From positions 1,054,001 through 1,118,000 of the forward strand of contig NZ_VYRZ01000001.1 in NCBI RefSeq assembly GCF_008710705.1: a stretch of 64,000 bases of DNA, read 5' to 3'. This document shows, piece after piece, positions 49,908 to 58,992 of this stretch; the stretch's first letter is position 1, and every line of letters begins with the position of its first letter. The DNA comes from Microbacterium radiodurans. GTDB lineage: Bacteria > Actinomycetota > Actinomycetes > Actinomycetales > Microbacteriaceae. The notes below the pieces were generated by a model that had not been told where the DNA came from, made no database searches, and was given only the letters and a program-made list of their open reading frames with translations. Both the position numbers and the translations under genes were made by a program.

Positions 49908-50879
49908 GTGGCTCGCTCGTCTCGCACCCGTCCCTCGTCCGCCGGTCCCCGCCCCAGCGGCAACCCGGCCAAGCGCGGACTCGTCGCAGCGCCGCCGCCT
50001 CCTCGGCGGGCGACGGCGCGCGACTGGATCGGTGCGGCCCGGGTGCGGACGCTGCCGCTCGCGGTGACCCCCGTCCTCATCGGGACCGGCGCCGCCCTCC
50101 TCGTCGATCGCGAGCTGCACTGGGTGATGGCGCTGTGCTGCCTGGCGGTGGCGGTGGCGCTGCAGATCGGCGTCAACTACGCCAACGACTACAGCGACGG
50201 CATCCGCGGCACCGACGACGTGCGCGTCGGACCCGCTCGCCTCACCGGCGGCGGCCTCGCGGCGCCGCGCACCGTCCTCGCCGTCGCACTCGGATTCTTC
50301 GCCGTCGCCGCCGTCGCGGGCGCCGCGATCGTCGTCCGGACCGGACACTGGTGGATGCTCGCGGTCGGCGCCGTGTGCATCGTGGCGGCGTGGTTCTACA
50401 CCGGGGGCAAGCGCCCGTACGGCTACGCCGGTCTCGGCGAGCTCTTCGTCTTCGTCTTCTTCGGACTCGTGGCGACCGTCGGCACGGTCTTCGTCCAGGT
50501 CGGAACGGTGCCCCAGGAAGCATGGTTCGGCGCCGTGGCGGCAGGCCTCCTCGCCTGCGCGGTGCTGCTGGCGAACAACCTGCGCGACATCGATCAGGAC
50601 CGACTCGCCGGCAAGCGCACGCTGACGGTGCTGATCGGACGCACGGCGACGCGCATCGTCTTCACGCTGTTCGTGCTGGCGCCGTTCGTCATCGCGGCGT
50701 TCCTCGCGCTGGTCTACCCGATCGCGTGGCTCAGCCTGCTGGCGCTGCTGCCGGCGCTGTCGGCCATCCTCATCGTCTGGACCTACCGTCTGCCGCGGGA
50801 GCTCATCGTCGCCCTGGCGCTGACGTCGCTGACGTCGATCGCCTACGGCGCGTTCCTGTTCTGGGCGTTCGCGGGCTGA
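49908..50879 (+). CDS. menA: 1,4-Dihydroxy-2-naphthoate polyprenyltransferase
   Basis: UbiA-family membrane enzyme that attaches the isoprenoid chain to DHNA. First Asp motif NYANDYSDGIRGTDD, second DIDQDRLAGKRTLT. About eight or nine membrane segments after a basic, Pro-rich N-terminus. 323 residues. It follows menE by 40 bp but has its own -10 box. The prenyl donor is probably made by the synthase at 56305. Confidence 0.95.
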   Translation: MARSSRTRPSSAGPRPSGNPAKRGLVAAPPPPRRATARDWIGAARVRTLPLAVTPVLIGTGAALLVDRELHWVMALCCLAVAVALQIGVNYANDYSDGIRGTDDVRVGPARLTGGGLAAPRTVLAVALGFFAVAAVAGAAIVVRTGHWWMLAVGAVCIVAAWFYTGGKRPYGYAGLGELFVFVFFGLVATVGTVFVQVGTVPQEAWFGAVAAGLLACAVLLANNLRDIDQDRLAGKRTLTVLIGRTATRIVFTLFVLAPFVIAAFLALVYPIAWLSLLALLPALSAILIVWTYRLPRELIVALALTSLTSIAYGAFLFWAFAG

Positions 50880-50922
50880 CCCGCGGCCGCGTCATCGACC
50901 ACGCCTCGGCGGGCCGGACCGC

Positions 50923-51183
50923 TCAGGACGCGGAGTCCTCGGCGTCGGCGTCCTCGCGCTCGCCGGAGCGGCGTCGAGCGCGGCGCTCCGCGAGCCCGGA
51001 GGCGACGTCATCGAGCGGCCGGCGCAAGAGGAGCATCGACAGGCTCAGCCCGATCAGTGCCGCGAAGATCGCCGAGAGCAGGTAGTACTCGCGCATGATC
51101 GGGAAGAGCATCATGAGGCCGAACGGCACGAGGAATGCGAGCAGCCGGAGCACGGAGTAGACGACGGCCGAACGGGCATTCAT
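50923..51183 (-). CDS. DUF4229 small membrane protein
   Basis: 86 residues: two hydrophobic segments (SVLRLLAFLVPFGLMMLFPI and LLSAIFAALIGLSLSMLLL) followed by a charged, Arg/Glu-rich cytoplasmic tail. It matches the DUF4229 family often placed beside menaquinone genes in actinobacteria; function unknown. Leaderless, with TAGACT 6 nt before the ATG. Opposite in strand to menA and the next gene. Confidence 0.8.
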   Translation of the reverse strand: MNARSAVVYSVLRLLAFLVPFGLMMLFPIMREYYLLSAIFAALIGLSLSMLLLRRPLDDVASGLAERRARRRSGEREDADAEDSAS

Positions 51184-51189
51184 CCCGCC

Positions 51190-51195
51190 AGTCTA
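51190..51195 (-). promoter_or_regulatory. -10 box TAGACT for the DUF4229 gene
   Basis: Minus strand, six bases before the ATG at 51183. Confidence 0.55.
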
Positions 51196-51224
51196 CGTCC
51201 GGGCCCCGCCCCGCGACGGACGCA

Positions 51225-51230
51225 TAGGAT
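51225..51230 (+). promoter_or_regulatory. -10 box TAGGAT for the PLDc_N gene and menD
   Basis: Six bases before the ATG at 51237; divergent from the DUF4229 promoter 30 bp away. Confidence 0.55.
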
Positions 51231-51236
51231 GGGGGA

Positions 51237-51647
51237 ATGGCCCGGCTCCTGCTCATCGGTGCGCTGCTGGCACTCGCCTTCTGGGTGTACAGCATCGTCG
51301 ACTGCGCGCTGCAGGATCCCCAGCGTCATCGCGGCGTCAGCAAGCCCGTCTGGATCCTCATCGTGATCGTGCTGCCGGTGCTCGGCGGCATCCTCTGGTT
51401 CGTGATCGGTCGAGGTCGGCGGTCCGCCGCGCCGGTGCGCCGTGCTCCGGACGACGATCCCGACTTCCTCGGCAGCATCGGGTCCATCCGCGACACCGAC
51501 GAGCGCATCCGCCGGCTCGAGGAGGAGCTCGCGGCGCTCGACTCCGAGGCCGACGACCCGCGCGATGCGCCGGCGACCGGAGCCCCCGGTGACGACGACC
51601 CCGATGGTCCGACCGGCCCGGCCGGCTCGCGCGGCTCGTTCACCTGA
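51237..51647 (+). CDS. PLDc_N-domain small membrane protein
   Basis: 136 residues. Two membrane segments with FWVYSIVDCALQDPQRHRGVSKPVWILIVIVLPVLGGILWFVIGRGR, the PLDc_N (phospholipase D N-terminal-like) pattern, then an acidic disordered tail with a short coiled part (DERIRRLEEELAALDSE). No phospholipase active site is present. It ends one base before the menD ATG, so it is co-transcribed with menD. Function unknown. Confidence 0.82.
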   Translation: MARLLLIGALLALAFWVYSIVDCALQDPQRHRGVSKPVWILIVIVLPVLGGILWFVIGRGRRSAAPVRRAPDDDPDFLGSIGSIRDTDERIRRLEEELAALDSEADDPRDAPATGAPGDDDPDGPTGPAGSRGSFT

Positions 51648-51648
51648 C

Positions 51649-53448
51649 ATGGCGGACGACGCGGTCGGCGGTTCCTCTGCGCCGGCGACGGATGCTGCGG
51701 CCGCCCTGCTCGCTCAGTTCGTCCGGGCGGGGGTCCACCACGTCGTGCTGAGCCCGGGTTCGCGCTCGCAGGCCCTCGCGCTCATCGCGGCCGAGCTCGC
51801 CGACGCCGGGCTGATCGACCTGCACGTGCGGATCGACGAGCGCGTCGCCGGTTTCACCGCCCTCGGGATCGGTCGCGAGACGCGCGTGCCGGCCGCGGTC
51901 ATCTGCACGTCGGGCACCGCTGTCGCGAACCTGCTGCCGGCCGTGCTCGAGGCGCATCACTCCGGTGTTCCGCTGCTGCTCCTGACCGCCGACCGCCCGC
52001 CCGAGCTGCGCGGGGTGGGCGCGAACCAGGCGACGCGTCAGCCTGGACTGTTCGTCGGATTCGTCCGGCTCGACGTCGACGCGCCGACCCCCGAGGCGAC
52101 CGATGCCGACGGCATGAGCGCCGCGACCGCGGAGATCCGCGAGATCGCCGAGGCGGCGTTCGATGCCGCCCGAGGCGGGGCCGGTCGCACCGCCGGTCCC
52201 GTGCACCTCAACCTGCCCTACCGGGAGCCGCTGTCCGGTGCGAGCCCGACGTGGCTCGTCGCCGCCGCGACCGCCTCGGCACGGGCCGCCGCGCCCGCCC
52301 ACGCCGCGGACCCCGACGACGCGTCGACGGCGTCGGGCGCGCACTACCAGGGCGGCGGCGGGATCGGCGAGGCCGAAGACCCCACCGGGTCGGACGCGAT
52401 GATCCTCGAGCGCGGGCCGCGGACTCTCGTGCTGGCCGGAGCCGACGCAGGGCCCGCCGCGGAGGAGCTCGCGCACCGCGGGGGCTGGCCGCTGGTCGCC
52501 GAGATCGTCAGCGGCGCGCGGTTCGGTCGCAACCTCGTCCACGGATACCGCGCCCTGCTCAGCGATCCGGACCTCGGCGGTGCCGTCGAGCGCGTCGTCG
52601 TCTTCGGTCATCCGACGCTCAGCCGCGAGGCCGCGGCGCTGCTGTCGAGAACAGACGTCGACGTCGTCGCGGTGCGCGGGCCGGGCGAAGCGCTCAACCT
52701 CAACGGGTCGACGGCGTCGGTCGCATCCGTCGACGTCGCGGCCGGGGGCGCCGACCGCGACTGGCTCGGCGCGTGGCTGCGAGCCTCCCGGGCTGCCGCC
52801 GTCGACCTCACCCCGGCGGCCCCGGACGCCGAGAAGCTGGCGTCGGCGGTGCCGACCGAGCGTCGTGACGCCATGGCGGCGGAACTCGCCGTCCTGCGCG
52901 CTCCGCTCGATCGAGCAGCCCTCGTCGACGCCGTCTGGCGCGCGAGCTGGCCGCACGACCGTCTCGTCTTCGCATCGTCCCGCCTCGTCCGGGTGGCCGA
53001 CACCGTCCTCGGCGGCAAGAAGATCCCCGTGCACGCCAACCGCGGACTCGCCGGTATCGACGGCATCCTCGCCACGGCGATGGGCGTGGCACTGGCCAGC
53101 CAGCGCGACGAGCAGGCCGGGCTCACGCGGCTCGTCACGGGGGACCTGTCGTTCCTCCACGACATCGGGGCGCTTCTCCTTCCGGCGGCCGAGGGCGAAC
53201 CGCGCATCCAGGTCATCGTCGGCAACGACGGCGGCGGCACGATCTTCGACGGCCTCGAGGTCGCGCGGACGGCCCCGCGCGAGGTCGGCGACCGGGTCCT
53301 CTACACGCCCCACGAGGTGCGGCTCGAGCAGCTGGCGACCGCCTACGGGTGGGAGTACCGCCGGGCGACGACCCGCTCCGCCCTCGATCAGGCCCTCACC
53401 TCGCCGGTCGGGGGACGTCAGATCATCGAGGTTCCGCTGGGCCGCTGA
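51649..53448 (+). CDS. menD: SEPHCHC synthase
   Basis: Thiamine-diphosphate enzyme that condenses isochorismate and 2-oxoglutarate, the first committed menaquinone step. VVLSPGSRSQALAL and the activating Glu in RIDERVAGF are at the N-terminus, TADRPPELRGVGANQATRQ follows, and GNDGGGTIFDGLE is the C-terminal ThDP/metal site. 599 residues. The ATG follows the upstream stop by one base. Converges on menF with a hairpin between. Confidence 0.95.
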   Translation: MADDAVGGSSAPATDAAAALLAQFVRAGVHHVVLSPGSRSQALALIAAELADAGLIDLHVRIDERVAGFTALGIGRETRVPAAVICTSGTAVANLLPAVLEAHHSGVPLLLLTADRPPELRGVGANQATRQPGLFVGFVRLDVDAPTPEATDADGMSAATAEIREIAEAAFDAARGGAGRTAGPVHLNLPYREPLSGASPTWLVAAATASARAAAPAHAADPDDASTASGAHYQGGGGIGEAEDPTGSDAMILERGPRTLVLAGADAGPAAEELAHRGGWPLVAEIVSGARFGRNLVHGYRALLSDPDLGGAVERVVVFGHPTLSREAAALLSRTDVDVVAVRGPGEALNLNGSTASVASVDVAAGGADRDWLGAWLRASRAAAVDLTPAAPDAEKLASAVPTERRDAMAAELAVLRAPLDRAALVDAVWRASWPHDRLVFASSRLVRVADTVLGGKKIPVHANRGLAGIDGILATAMGVALASQRDEQAGLTRLVTGDLSFLHDIGALLLPAAEGEPRIQVIVGNDGGGTIFDGLEVARTAPREVGDRVLYTPHEVRLEQLATAYGWEYRRATTRSALDQALTSPVGGRQIIEVPLGR

Positions 53449-53465
53449 CGGGCGGCGCTCCCGTC

Positions 53466-53479
53466 GCCCGCAGGCGGGC
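53466..53479. terminator. Short hairpin between convergent menD and menF
   Basis: GCCCG CAGG CGGGC: 5-bp GC stem with a 4-nt loop, followed by CGTTT on the plus strand. It lies in the 39-bp gap between the two stops. Confidence 0.4.
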
Positions 53480-53487
53480 CGTTTGCC

Positions 53488-54834
53488 TCAGGCGAGCGCG
53501 TCGACGATGGGGCGGAACTTCACGCGCGTCTCCAGCATCTCCGACTCGGGGTCGCTCGCGGCGACGATTCCCGCGCCGGCATACGCCGTGAACGGGATGG
53601 GCGCTGCCGCGGTGGGCGACGCCGCGTCGGGCCGCGCCTCCAGGTGGAACTGCGCGCACCGCAGCGCGATCGCCCATTCCCCGTCGCCGCGTGCGTCGAT
53701 CCAGCCGACGGGCCCGGCGTACCGGCCGCGGTCGAACGGCTCGAGCCTGCGGATGACGTCGAGCGCGGCGACCGTGGGCGTTCCCGCGACGGCCGCGGTG
53801 GGATGCAGCGCCGCGACGAGATCGAGCGAGGACGCGTCGCCGGCGAGCTCGCCCTCCACATCGGTCGCGAGGTGCCAGACGTTCGGCAGCTTCAGCATGA
53901 ACGGCTGCTCGCCGGCCACGAGCGAGGATGTCGACGGTCGGAGCGCTTCGAGGACGCTGCGCACCGCGTAGCCGTGCTCGTCGAGATCCTTCGCGCTGGT
54001 GGCGAGCGAGAGGGATGCCGCGGTGTCGGCGTCGGCGTCCGCGCCGCGTGCGATCGTCCCCGCGAGGACCCGCGCGGTGACCGTGCCGTGCGAGACGGTG
54101 ACGAGGGTCTCGGGGCTCGCGCCGATGAGTCCGTCGACGGCGAACGCCCACGTGTCGGGGTAGGAGGACGAGAGCGCGCGCACGAGGCGGCGGAGGTCGG
54201 CGTCCGCCGGCACGGTGCCGGCGAGATCGCGGGCGAGGACGACCTTCTCGACCTCGCCGTCGTCGATCGCGTCGATCCCCGCACGGACGGCCCGCTGGTA
54301 CGCGTCGGGCGTCAGGGCACCGGGCCCGACGGTCGCCGACCAGTGCGGGCCGAAGCCCACGCGCTCAGGGGGTGCTGCCGCCGCATCCGCCTCCGCATCC
54401 ACTTGCGCGTCGGACGTCGCATCGACGATCGTCGTCACCCACGACCGCGCGCCGCGCCGGCCGACGATGACGCGCGGGACGAAGAAGCTGGTGGGCGCAG
54501 GACCCGCGCGGCGGACGTCGGCGCGGACGTCGAACGGCAGCGCGCCGAACGCGACGAGGCCCGTGCCGGGCAGCCCCACCGGGTCGTCGACCTCGGCGGC
54601 GGCGACGATGTCGCGCCACCAGGCCGACACCTCGCGCGCCCCGTGGGCCCCGTCCGCTCCGTCGACGGAGCCGAATTCGGCCGCGCGCCCGCGCGCGACC
54701 AGGACATCGCCCCGCCGCGACCAGACGGTGGGATCCTGCGGGTCGGTCACGGCGAGCAGGTCGTCGACCCCGTCGATCGGATCGATGTCGCGGGTGATGA
54801 CGCGCAGCCGGACGGCGGGCGCGGAATCGTTCAC
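53488..54834 (-). CDS. menF: Isochorismate synthase
   Basis: Chorismate to isochorismate for menaquinone, possibly siderophore as well. Chorismate-binding core: [64 protein letters not shown]. The Lys/Glu acid-base pair of MenF enzymes is in VEKVV and SPETL. 448 residues. GTG at 54834 is leaderless and is driven from the bidirectional promoter at 54841-54850. EntC-type function cannot be excluded, but the cluster argues for MenF. Confidence 0.93.
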   Translation of the reverse strand: MNDSAPAVRLRVITRDIDPIDGVDDLLAVTDPQDPTVWSRRGDVLVARGRAAEFGSVDGADGAHGAREVSAWWRDIVAAAEVDDPVGLPGTGLVAFGALPFDVRADVRRAGPAPTSFFVPRVIVGRRGARSWVTTIVDATSDAQVDAEADAAAAPPERVGFGPHWSATVGPGALTPDAYQRAVRAGIDAIDDGEVEKVVLARDLAGTVPADADLRRLVRALSSSYPDTWAFAVDGLIGASPETLVTVSHGTVTARVLAGTIARGADADADTAASLSLATSAKDLDEHGYAVRSVLEALRPSTSSLVAGEQPFMLKLPNVWHLATDVEGELAGDASSLDLVAALHPTAAVAGTPTVAALDVIRRLEPFDRGRYAGPVGWIDARGDGEWAIALRCAQFHLEARPDAASPTAAAPIPFTAYAGAGIVAASDPESEMLETRVKFRPIVDALA

Positions 54835-54840
54835 CAGACC

Positions 54841-54850
54841 AGCCTAGACT
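54841..54850. promoter_or_regulatory. Overlapping divergent -10 boxes for menF and the DUF402 gene
   Basis: AGCCTAGACT contains TAGGCT on the minus strand (54846 to 54841) and TAGACT on the plus strand (54845 to 54850), sharing the TA at 54845-54846. Each lies exactly 6 nt from its start codon (GTG at 54834, GTG at 54857). Confidence 0.65.
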
Positions 54851-54856
54851 CGGCGC

Positions 54857-55402
54857 GTGACGCTGCGCCCCGCACCCGGAAAGCCGGTGACCTTCCGCTG
54901 GCGGAAATGGGACGGCGGCGTGCACTGGGTGCACACGTGCCGGTATCTGGGCAGCGACGAGCACGGCGACTGGTTCGGCCAGCGCCCGGGCGAGCGCAGC
55001 TCGCGGCCCGGCCGAGACTTCGTGGCCGAGCACCCCTGCGTCATGCTGCTTCCGCCCGTCGGGGAGTGGGTCCTCACGATGAACGCCCCGCCGCATCCCA
55101 CCCGCGTGTACATCGACATCGCCTGGGATGCCCGGTGGGACGAGGGTGGCGGGCCCACCGCGATCGACATGGACCTGGATGTCGTCGACTCCGCCACCCG
55201 CGGCATCTGGATCGACGACCGCGACGAGTGGGAGGAGCATCGCGTCGCATACGGGTACCCGCGGGAGATCGTCGCCGAGCTGGAGACCCTCGCCGTCGAC
55301 CTCGAAACAGCTGTCACCGCGCACCGCCCGCCCTTCGACGCGCCCACGGCCGACCACTGGCTCGGCATCCTGGCATCCCTCCCCGCCCCCGCGGCACCCT
55401 GA
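54857..55402 (+). CDS. DUF402-domain protein
   Basis: 181 residues. DUF402 (FomD-like beta barrel): [19 protein letters not shown] at the start and [11 protein letters not shown] with [35 protein letters not shown] in the core, where the repeated Asp residues would bind metals in nucleoside diphosphate hydrolases of this family. A distinct substrate cannot be assigned. Divergent from menF through a shared promoter, but with no evident link to menaquinone. Confidence 0.83.
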   Translation: MTLRPAPGKPVTFRWRKWDGGVHWVHTCRYLGSDEHGDWFGQRPGERSSRPGRDFVAEHPCVMLLPPVGEWVLTMNAPPHPTRVYIDIAWDARWDEGGGPTAIDMDLDVVDSATRGIWIDDRDEWEEHRVAYGYPREIVAELETLAVDLETAVTAHRPPFDAPTADHWLGILASLPAPAAP

Positions 55403-55420
55403 CTTCCGATTCACCCGCCG

Positions 55421-55473
55421 AGGTCCCACCTCGGCCGGGAAAGTCCGGCTCATACCCGGCCGAAGTGGGACCT
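55421..55473. repeat. Intergenic 19-bp inverted repeat with 15-nt spacer
   Basis: AGGTCCCACCTCGGCCGGG (55421-55439) pairs with CCCGGCCGAAGTGGGACCT (55455-55473), 18 of 19 positions, spacer 55440-55454. It begins 19 bp after the DUF402 gene stop and ends 33 bp before the menG box. It could terminate the DUF402 transcript or be a dispersed palindrome. Confidence 0.65.
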
Positions 55474-55505
55474 GGCGGGCGCGCTTCGCGGGTCACCGCC
55501 GCGCC

Positions 55506-55511
55506 TAGACT
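55506..55511 (+). promoter_or_regulatory. -10 box TAGACT for menG
   Basis: Seven bases before the GTG at 55519. Confidence 0.55.
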
Positions 55512-55518
55512 CGAGGGC

Positions 55519-56256
55519 GTGACCAGCGAGCCCAACCGCGCCGACCTCGGCAAGGACCCGTCGCGCGTCAGCGGCATGTTCGACCAGGTGGCGGGCGCGT
55601 ACGACCGCACTAACGACGTCCTGAGCCTCGGCCAGGACCGCCTGTGGCGCATCGCCGCGACGCGGGCGATCGATCCGAAGCCGGGCGAGCGCATCCTCGA
55701 CCTCGCCGCGGGCACCGGTGCGAGCGCGGTGTCACTCGCCCGCAGCGGCGCCGACATCGTCGCGGCCGACTTCTCGCCGGGCATGATCGCCGAGGGCGAG
55801 CGCCGGTACGGCCGCGGTGCGGCGGGCGGCGGCATCCCGAACATCCGTTTCGTCGAGGCCGACGCCACCGACCTGCCCTTCGAGGACGACGCGTTCGACG
55901 TCGTCACGATCTCGTTCGGTCTGCGCAACGTCAACGACCCGAAGAAGGCGCTTGCCGAGATGCTGCGGGTCACCGCACCCGGGGGGCGCCTGCTCATCAG
56001 CGAGTTCTCGCACCCGCCGCTGCCCGCGTTCGCGGCGCTGTACCGCTTCTACAACGACCGCGTGCTGCCCCGCGTGGCGCGCCTGGTGAGCTCCAACGCG
56101 GAAGCGTACGACTACCTCAACGAGTCGATCCGCGACTGGCCCGACCAGCGGACGCTCGCGACCTGGATCCGCGAGGCGGGATGGACGGATGTCGCGCATC
56201 GCGACCTGTCGTTCGGCATCGTCGCCCTGCACCGCGCTGTCAAGCCGCGGGCCTGA
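55519..56256 (+). CDS. menG: Demethylmenaquinone methyltransferase
   Basis: SAM-dependent C-methylation, last step of menaquinone synthesis (UbiE/MenG family). [28 protein letters not shown] is the UbiE N-terminal signature, [16 protein letters not shown] binds SAM, and [27 protein letters not shown] is the second UbiE signature. 245 residues. Start fixed by the leaderless box; the long upstream open frame crosses the hairpin and is rejected. Confidence 0.95.
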   Translation: MTSEPNRADLGKDPSRVSGMFDQVAGAYDRTNDVLSLGQDRLWRIAATRAIDPKPGERILDLAAGTGASAVSLARSGADIVAADFSPGMIAEGERRYGRGAAGGGIPNIRFVEADATDLPFEDDAFDVVTISFGLRNVNDPKKALAEMLRVTAPGGRLLISEFSHPPLPAFAALYRFYNDRVLPRVARLVSSNAEAYDYLNESIRDWPDQRTLATWIREAGWTDVAHRDLSFGIVALHRAVKPRA

Positions 56257-56292
56257 CCCGGCCGCGACGGATCGGGGCACTCGGCGGGCCGG

Positions 56293-56298
56293 TAGGCT
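56293..56298 (+). promoter_or_regulatory. -10 box TAGGCT for the polyprenyl synthase gene
   Basis: Six bases before the GTG at 56305. Confidence 0.55.
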
Positions 56299-56304
56299 GA
56301 GACG

Positions 56305-57360
56305 GTGACTTCGAGCCCTTCCGCGCCGCGGCTGGCGAAACATCTCGGCATGACCGAGCGCATCTTCGCGGGTCCGCGCACCCGCAAGATGCTGCGGGTC
56401 GTCGAGGACGGCCTCGACGTCGTGGAGACCCGCCTCGCGGACGAGCTGACGGTCAGCGACGCGATCGCCGACGCCACGACGCGATACCTGTACGAGGCCG
56501 GCGGCAAGCGGCTGCGTCCGATGCTCGCCCTCATCACGTCGCAGCTCGGCGACGGCGTGACCGACGACGTCGTCGCGGGCGCCGCGGCGCTCGAGATGAC
56601 CCACCTGGGCTCGCTCTACCACGACGACGTCATGGACGGGGCCGACAAGCGGCGCGGCGTGCCGAGCGCTCACGAGGTCTGGGGCAACAACGTCGCGATC
56701 CTCACCGGCGACCTTCTGTTCTCACGCGCGAGCCAGCTCATGGCGCGCATCGGCGAACGGGCGATCCGTCTCCAGGCCGACACGTTCGAGCGACTCGTGC
56801 TCGGTCAGATGCACGAGACCGTCGGTGCGCAGCCGGGGGATGACCCGGTCGACTTCTACATCCAGGTGCTGGCCGACAAGACCGGCTCGCTGATCGCCGC
56901 CGCGGCCCAGGTCGGTGTGCTGTTCTCGAACGGTCCCGAAGAACTGGCCGAGTCCGTCCGCGTCTTCGGCGAGAAGGTCGGCGTGGCCTTCCAGCTCCTC
57001 GACGACGTCATCGATCTCTCCGCCGATCCCGAGGCGACCGGGAAGGTCCCCGGCACCGATCTGCGCGCCGGCGTCCCGACCATGCCCTACCTGCTCCTCC
57101 AGCGCGCCGGCGACGCCGATTCGCGCGAGCTCGCACGCGTCATCGACGACGGCGTGACCCGGATCGCCGCCGGCGAGGATCCCGAGATCCTCGACGAGCC
57201 GCTCGCCCGCCTGCGCGACGCGGCGGTCACCGCCGAGACCCGCCGGCTCGCCGAGCGCTGGGCCGACGACGCGGTCGCCGCACTCGACCCGCTGCCCTCC
57301 GGCGCCGTCCGCGATGCGCTCACGCGCTTCGCGGAGGTCGTCGTCGACCGCGCGAGCTGA
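56305..57360 (+). CDS. Polyprenyl diphosphate synthase (menaquinone side chain)
   Basis: Trans-prenyltransferase that builds a long isoprenoid chain. GGKRLRPML binds substrate, the first Asp-rich motif is LYHDDVMDGADKRRG and the second is FQLLDDVIDL. Large residues before the first motif cannot be used to set chain length with confidence. 351 residues. Directly after menG, so it most likely makes the side chain used by MenA. Leaderless GTG start. Confidence 0.93.
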   Translation: MTSSPSAPRLAKHLGMTERIFAGPRTRKMLRVVEDGLDVVETRLADELTVSDAIADATTRYLYEAGGKRLRPMLALITSQLGDGVTDDVVAGAAALEMTHLGSLYHDDVMDGADKRRGVPSAHEVWGNNVAILTGDLLFSRASQLMARIGERAIRLQADTFERLVLGQMHETVGAQPGDDPVDFYIQVLADKTGSLIAAAAQVGVLFSNGPEELAESVRVFGEKVGVAFQLLDDVIDLSADPEATGKVPGTDLRAGVPTMPYLLLQRAGDADSRELARVIDDGVTRIAAGEDPEILDEPLARLRDAAVTAETRRLAERWADDAVAALDPLPSGAVRDALTRFAEVVVDRAS

Positions 57361-57410
57361 CACGCCCCGCAGCGTCCGCGTCCGGGCGCGATCAGGAACG
57401 AGGAACACTC

Positions 57411-58784
57411 ATGACCAAGCTCAGGCTGGCCATCGTCGGCGCGGGACCCGCCGGCATCTACGCCGCGGATCTGCTGCTGAAGGCCGAGCGCAAGTTCGAC
57501 GTCTCGATCGATCTGTTCGATCACCTCCCCGCGCCCTACGGGCTCGTCCGCTACGGCGTCGCGCCCGACCACCCGCGGATCAAGGGCATCATCAACGCGC
57601 TGCGCGACGTGCTCGACAGCGGCGGCATCCGGATCTTCGGCAACGTGCGCTTCGGCGAGGACATCACCCTCGACGACCTCAAGCACCACTACAACGCCGT
57701 CATCTTCGCGACGGGCGCCATCCGCGACACCGAGCTCGACATCCCGGGCATCGACGCGGCCGGGTCCTACGGCGCCGCTGACTTCGTCAGCTGGTACGAC
57801 GGACACCCGGACGTGCCGCGGGAGTGGCCGCTCGACGCGGCATCCGTGGGCGTGCTCGGCAACGGGAACGTCGCCCTCGACGTCGCACGCGTGCTCGCCA
57901 AGCACGCGGACGACATGCTCGTGACCGAGATCCCCGACAACGTCTACGAGGGGCTGAAGGCCGCCGCGATCACCGACGTGCACGTCTTCGGCCGTCGCGG
58001 TCCGGCCCAGGTGAAGTTCACGCCGCTCGAGCTGCGCGAGCTCGGCGAGCTGCGCGACGTCGACCTCGTCGTCTACGACGAGGACTTCGACTACGACGAG
58101 GCGTCGCAGGCCGCGATCGCCTCGAACAAGCAGGTCATGGTGATCGATCGGACGCTGCAGTCGTGGCGCAAGCGCCCGAGCGCGAACGGCGCCGGGGGAG
58201 AGGCGTCGCGTCGTCTGCACCTGCACTTCTACGCGCGCCCCGTCGAGGTGAAGAAGGATGCCGACGGCCGCGTCGCCGCGCTCGTCTACGAGCGCACGCG
58301 TCCCGACGGCCAGGGCGGTGTCGAGGGGACCGGCGAATTCCGCGAGGTCGCCATGCAGGGGCTGTACCGCGCGATCGGCTACTTCGGGTCGCCGCTGCCC
58401 GGCGTGCCCTTCGACACCACGCACGGCGTCATCCCCAATCACGAGGGCCAGGTGCTCCACGCCGACTCCAACGAGCGCGTGCCGGGCGTGTACGCGACGG
58501 GCTGGATCAAGCGCGGGCCGGTGGGCCTCATCGGCCACACGAAGTCCGACGCCATGGAGACGGTCCGCCACCTCATCAACGACCAGGGATCGTGGTGGCA
58601 GCCGGCCGACCCCGACGAGGCCGCGATCGTCGACCTCCTCAGCGAGCGAGGCGTCGCGTGGACCGACCTCGACGGCTGGCACCGCCTGGACGAGCACGAG
58701 ATCGCCCTCGGCGCACCGGCGGAACGAGCCCGCGTGAAGGTCGTCGACCGCGATCGCATGGTCGCCGTCTCGCGTGGGGAGTGA
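57411..58784 (+). CDS. fprA: FprA-type ferredoxin-NADP+ reductase
   Basis: Adrenodoxin-reductase-like flavoprotein that passes electrons between NADPH and ferredoxin. The FAD site is IVGAGPAGIYAADLL, followed by LFDHLPAPYGLVRYGVAPDHPRIK, the family hallmark. The NADP site is VLGNGNVALDVARVL, and YATGWIKRGPVGLIGHTKSDA is near the C-terminus. 457 residues. GAGGAA 7 nt upstream of the ATG supports the start. It lies 50 bp after the prenyl synthase and may be read through from it. Confidence 0.95.
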   Translation: MTKLRLAIVGAGPAGIYAADLLLKAERKFDVSIDLFDHLPAPYGLVRYGVAPDHPRIKGIINALRDVLDSGGIRIFGNVRFGEDITLDDLKHHYNAVIFATGAIRDTELDIPGIDAAGSYGAADFVSWYDGHPDVPREWPLDAASVGVLGNGNVALDVARVLAKHADDMLVTEIPDNVYEGLKAAAITDVHVFGRRGPAQVKFTPLELRELGELRDVDLVVYDEDFDYDEASQAAIASNKQVMVIDRTLQSWRKRPSANGAGGEASRRLHLHFYARPVEVKKDADGRVAALVYERTRPDGQGGVEGTGEFREVAMQGLYRAIGYFGSPLPGVPFDTTHGVIPNHEGQVLHADSNERVPGVYATGWIKRGPVGLIGHTKSDAMETVRHLINDQGSWWQPADPDEAAIVDLLSERGVAWTDLDGWHRLDEHEIALGAPAERARVKVVDRDRMVAVSRGE

Positions 58785-58885
58785 GAACCCTCTCATTCGG
58801 TATGGGCGCGTAACGCGCAGGCCCCACTATTGATTCGGCAACACCCTCCGCAGGGGTCTTTCGGGTAGGCGTCCGGCGGGGGAAG

Positions 58886-58922
58886 ACGGCCCCCCCGACG
58901 ATCCTCGGATCCGGGGGGCCGT
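58886..58922 (+). terminator. Strong GC hairpin downstream of fprA
   Basis: ACGGCCCCCC (58886-58895) pairs perfectly with GGGGGGCCGT (58913-58922), with a 17-nt loop. It lies about 100 bp after fprA and 70 bp before the next gene. No T-run. The sequence between fprA and the hairpin is less GC-rich and holds no ORF I can support. Confidence 0.6.
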
Positions 58923-58938
58923 TCCGGCGCCGGGCCAC

Positions 58939-58944
58939 TAGAGT
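58939..58944 (+). promoter_or_regulatory. -10 box TAGAGT for the 121-residue protein
   Basis: Predicts a leader of about 40 nt before the ATG at 58993. Confidence 0.4.
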
Positions 58945-58992
58945 TGACGCTGGCGATGCCTGGATGAGCACGCCCAGAGAGACGGTGGCGCC

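Noticed and set aside
55403..55518. A long open frame joining the region before menG to menG
   Set aside because: It would translate through the 19-bp inverted repeat and a -10 box; UbiE/MenG proteins start at the chosen GTG.
58775..58799. GAGTGAGA / TCTCATTC hairpin at the fprA stop as a terminator
   Set aside because: Eight bp with a mismatch and overlapping the stop codon; the GC hairpin at 58886 is a much better candidate.
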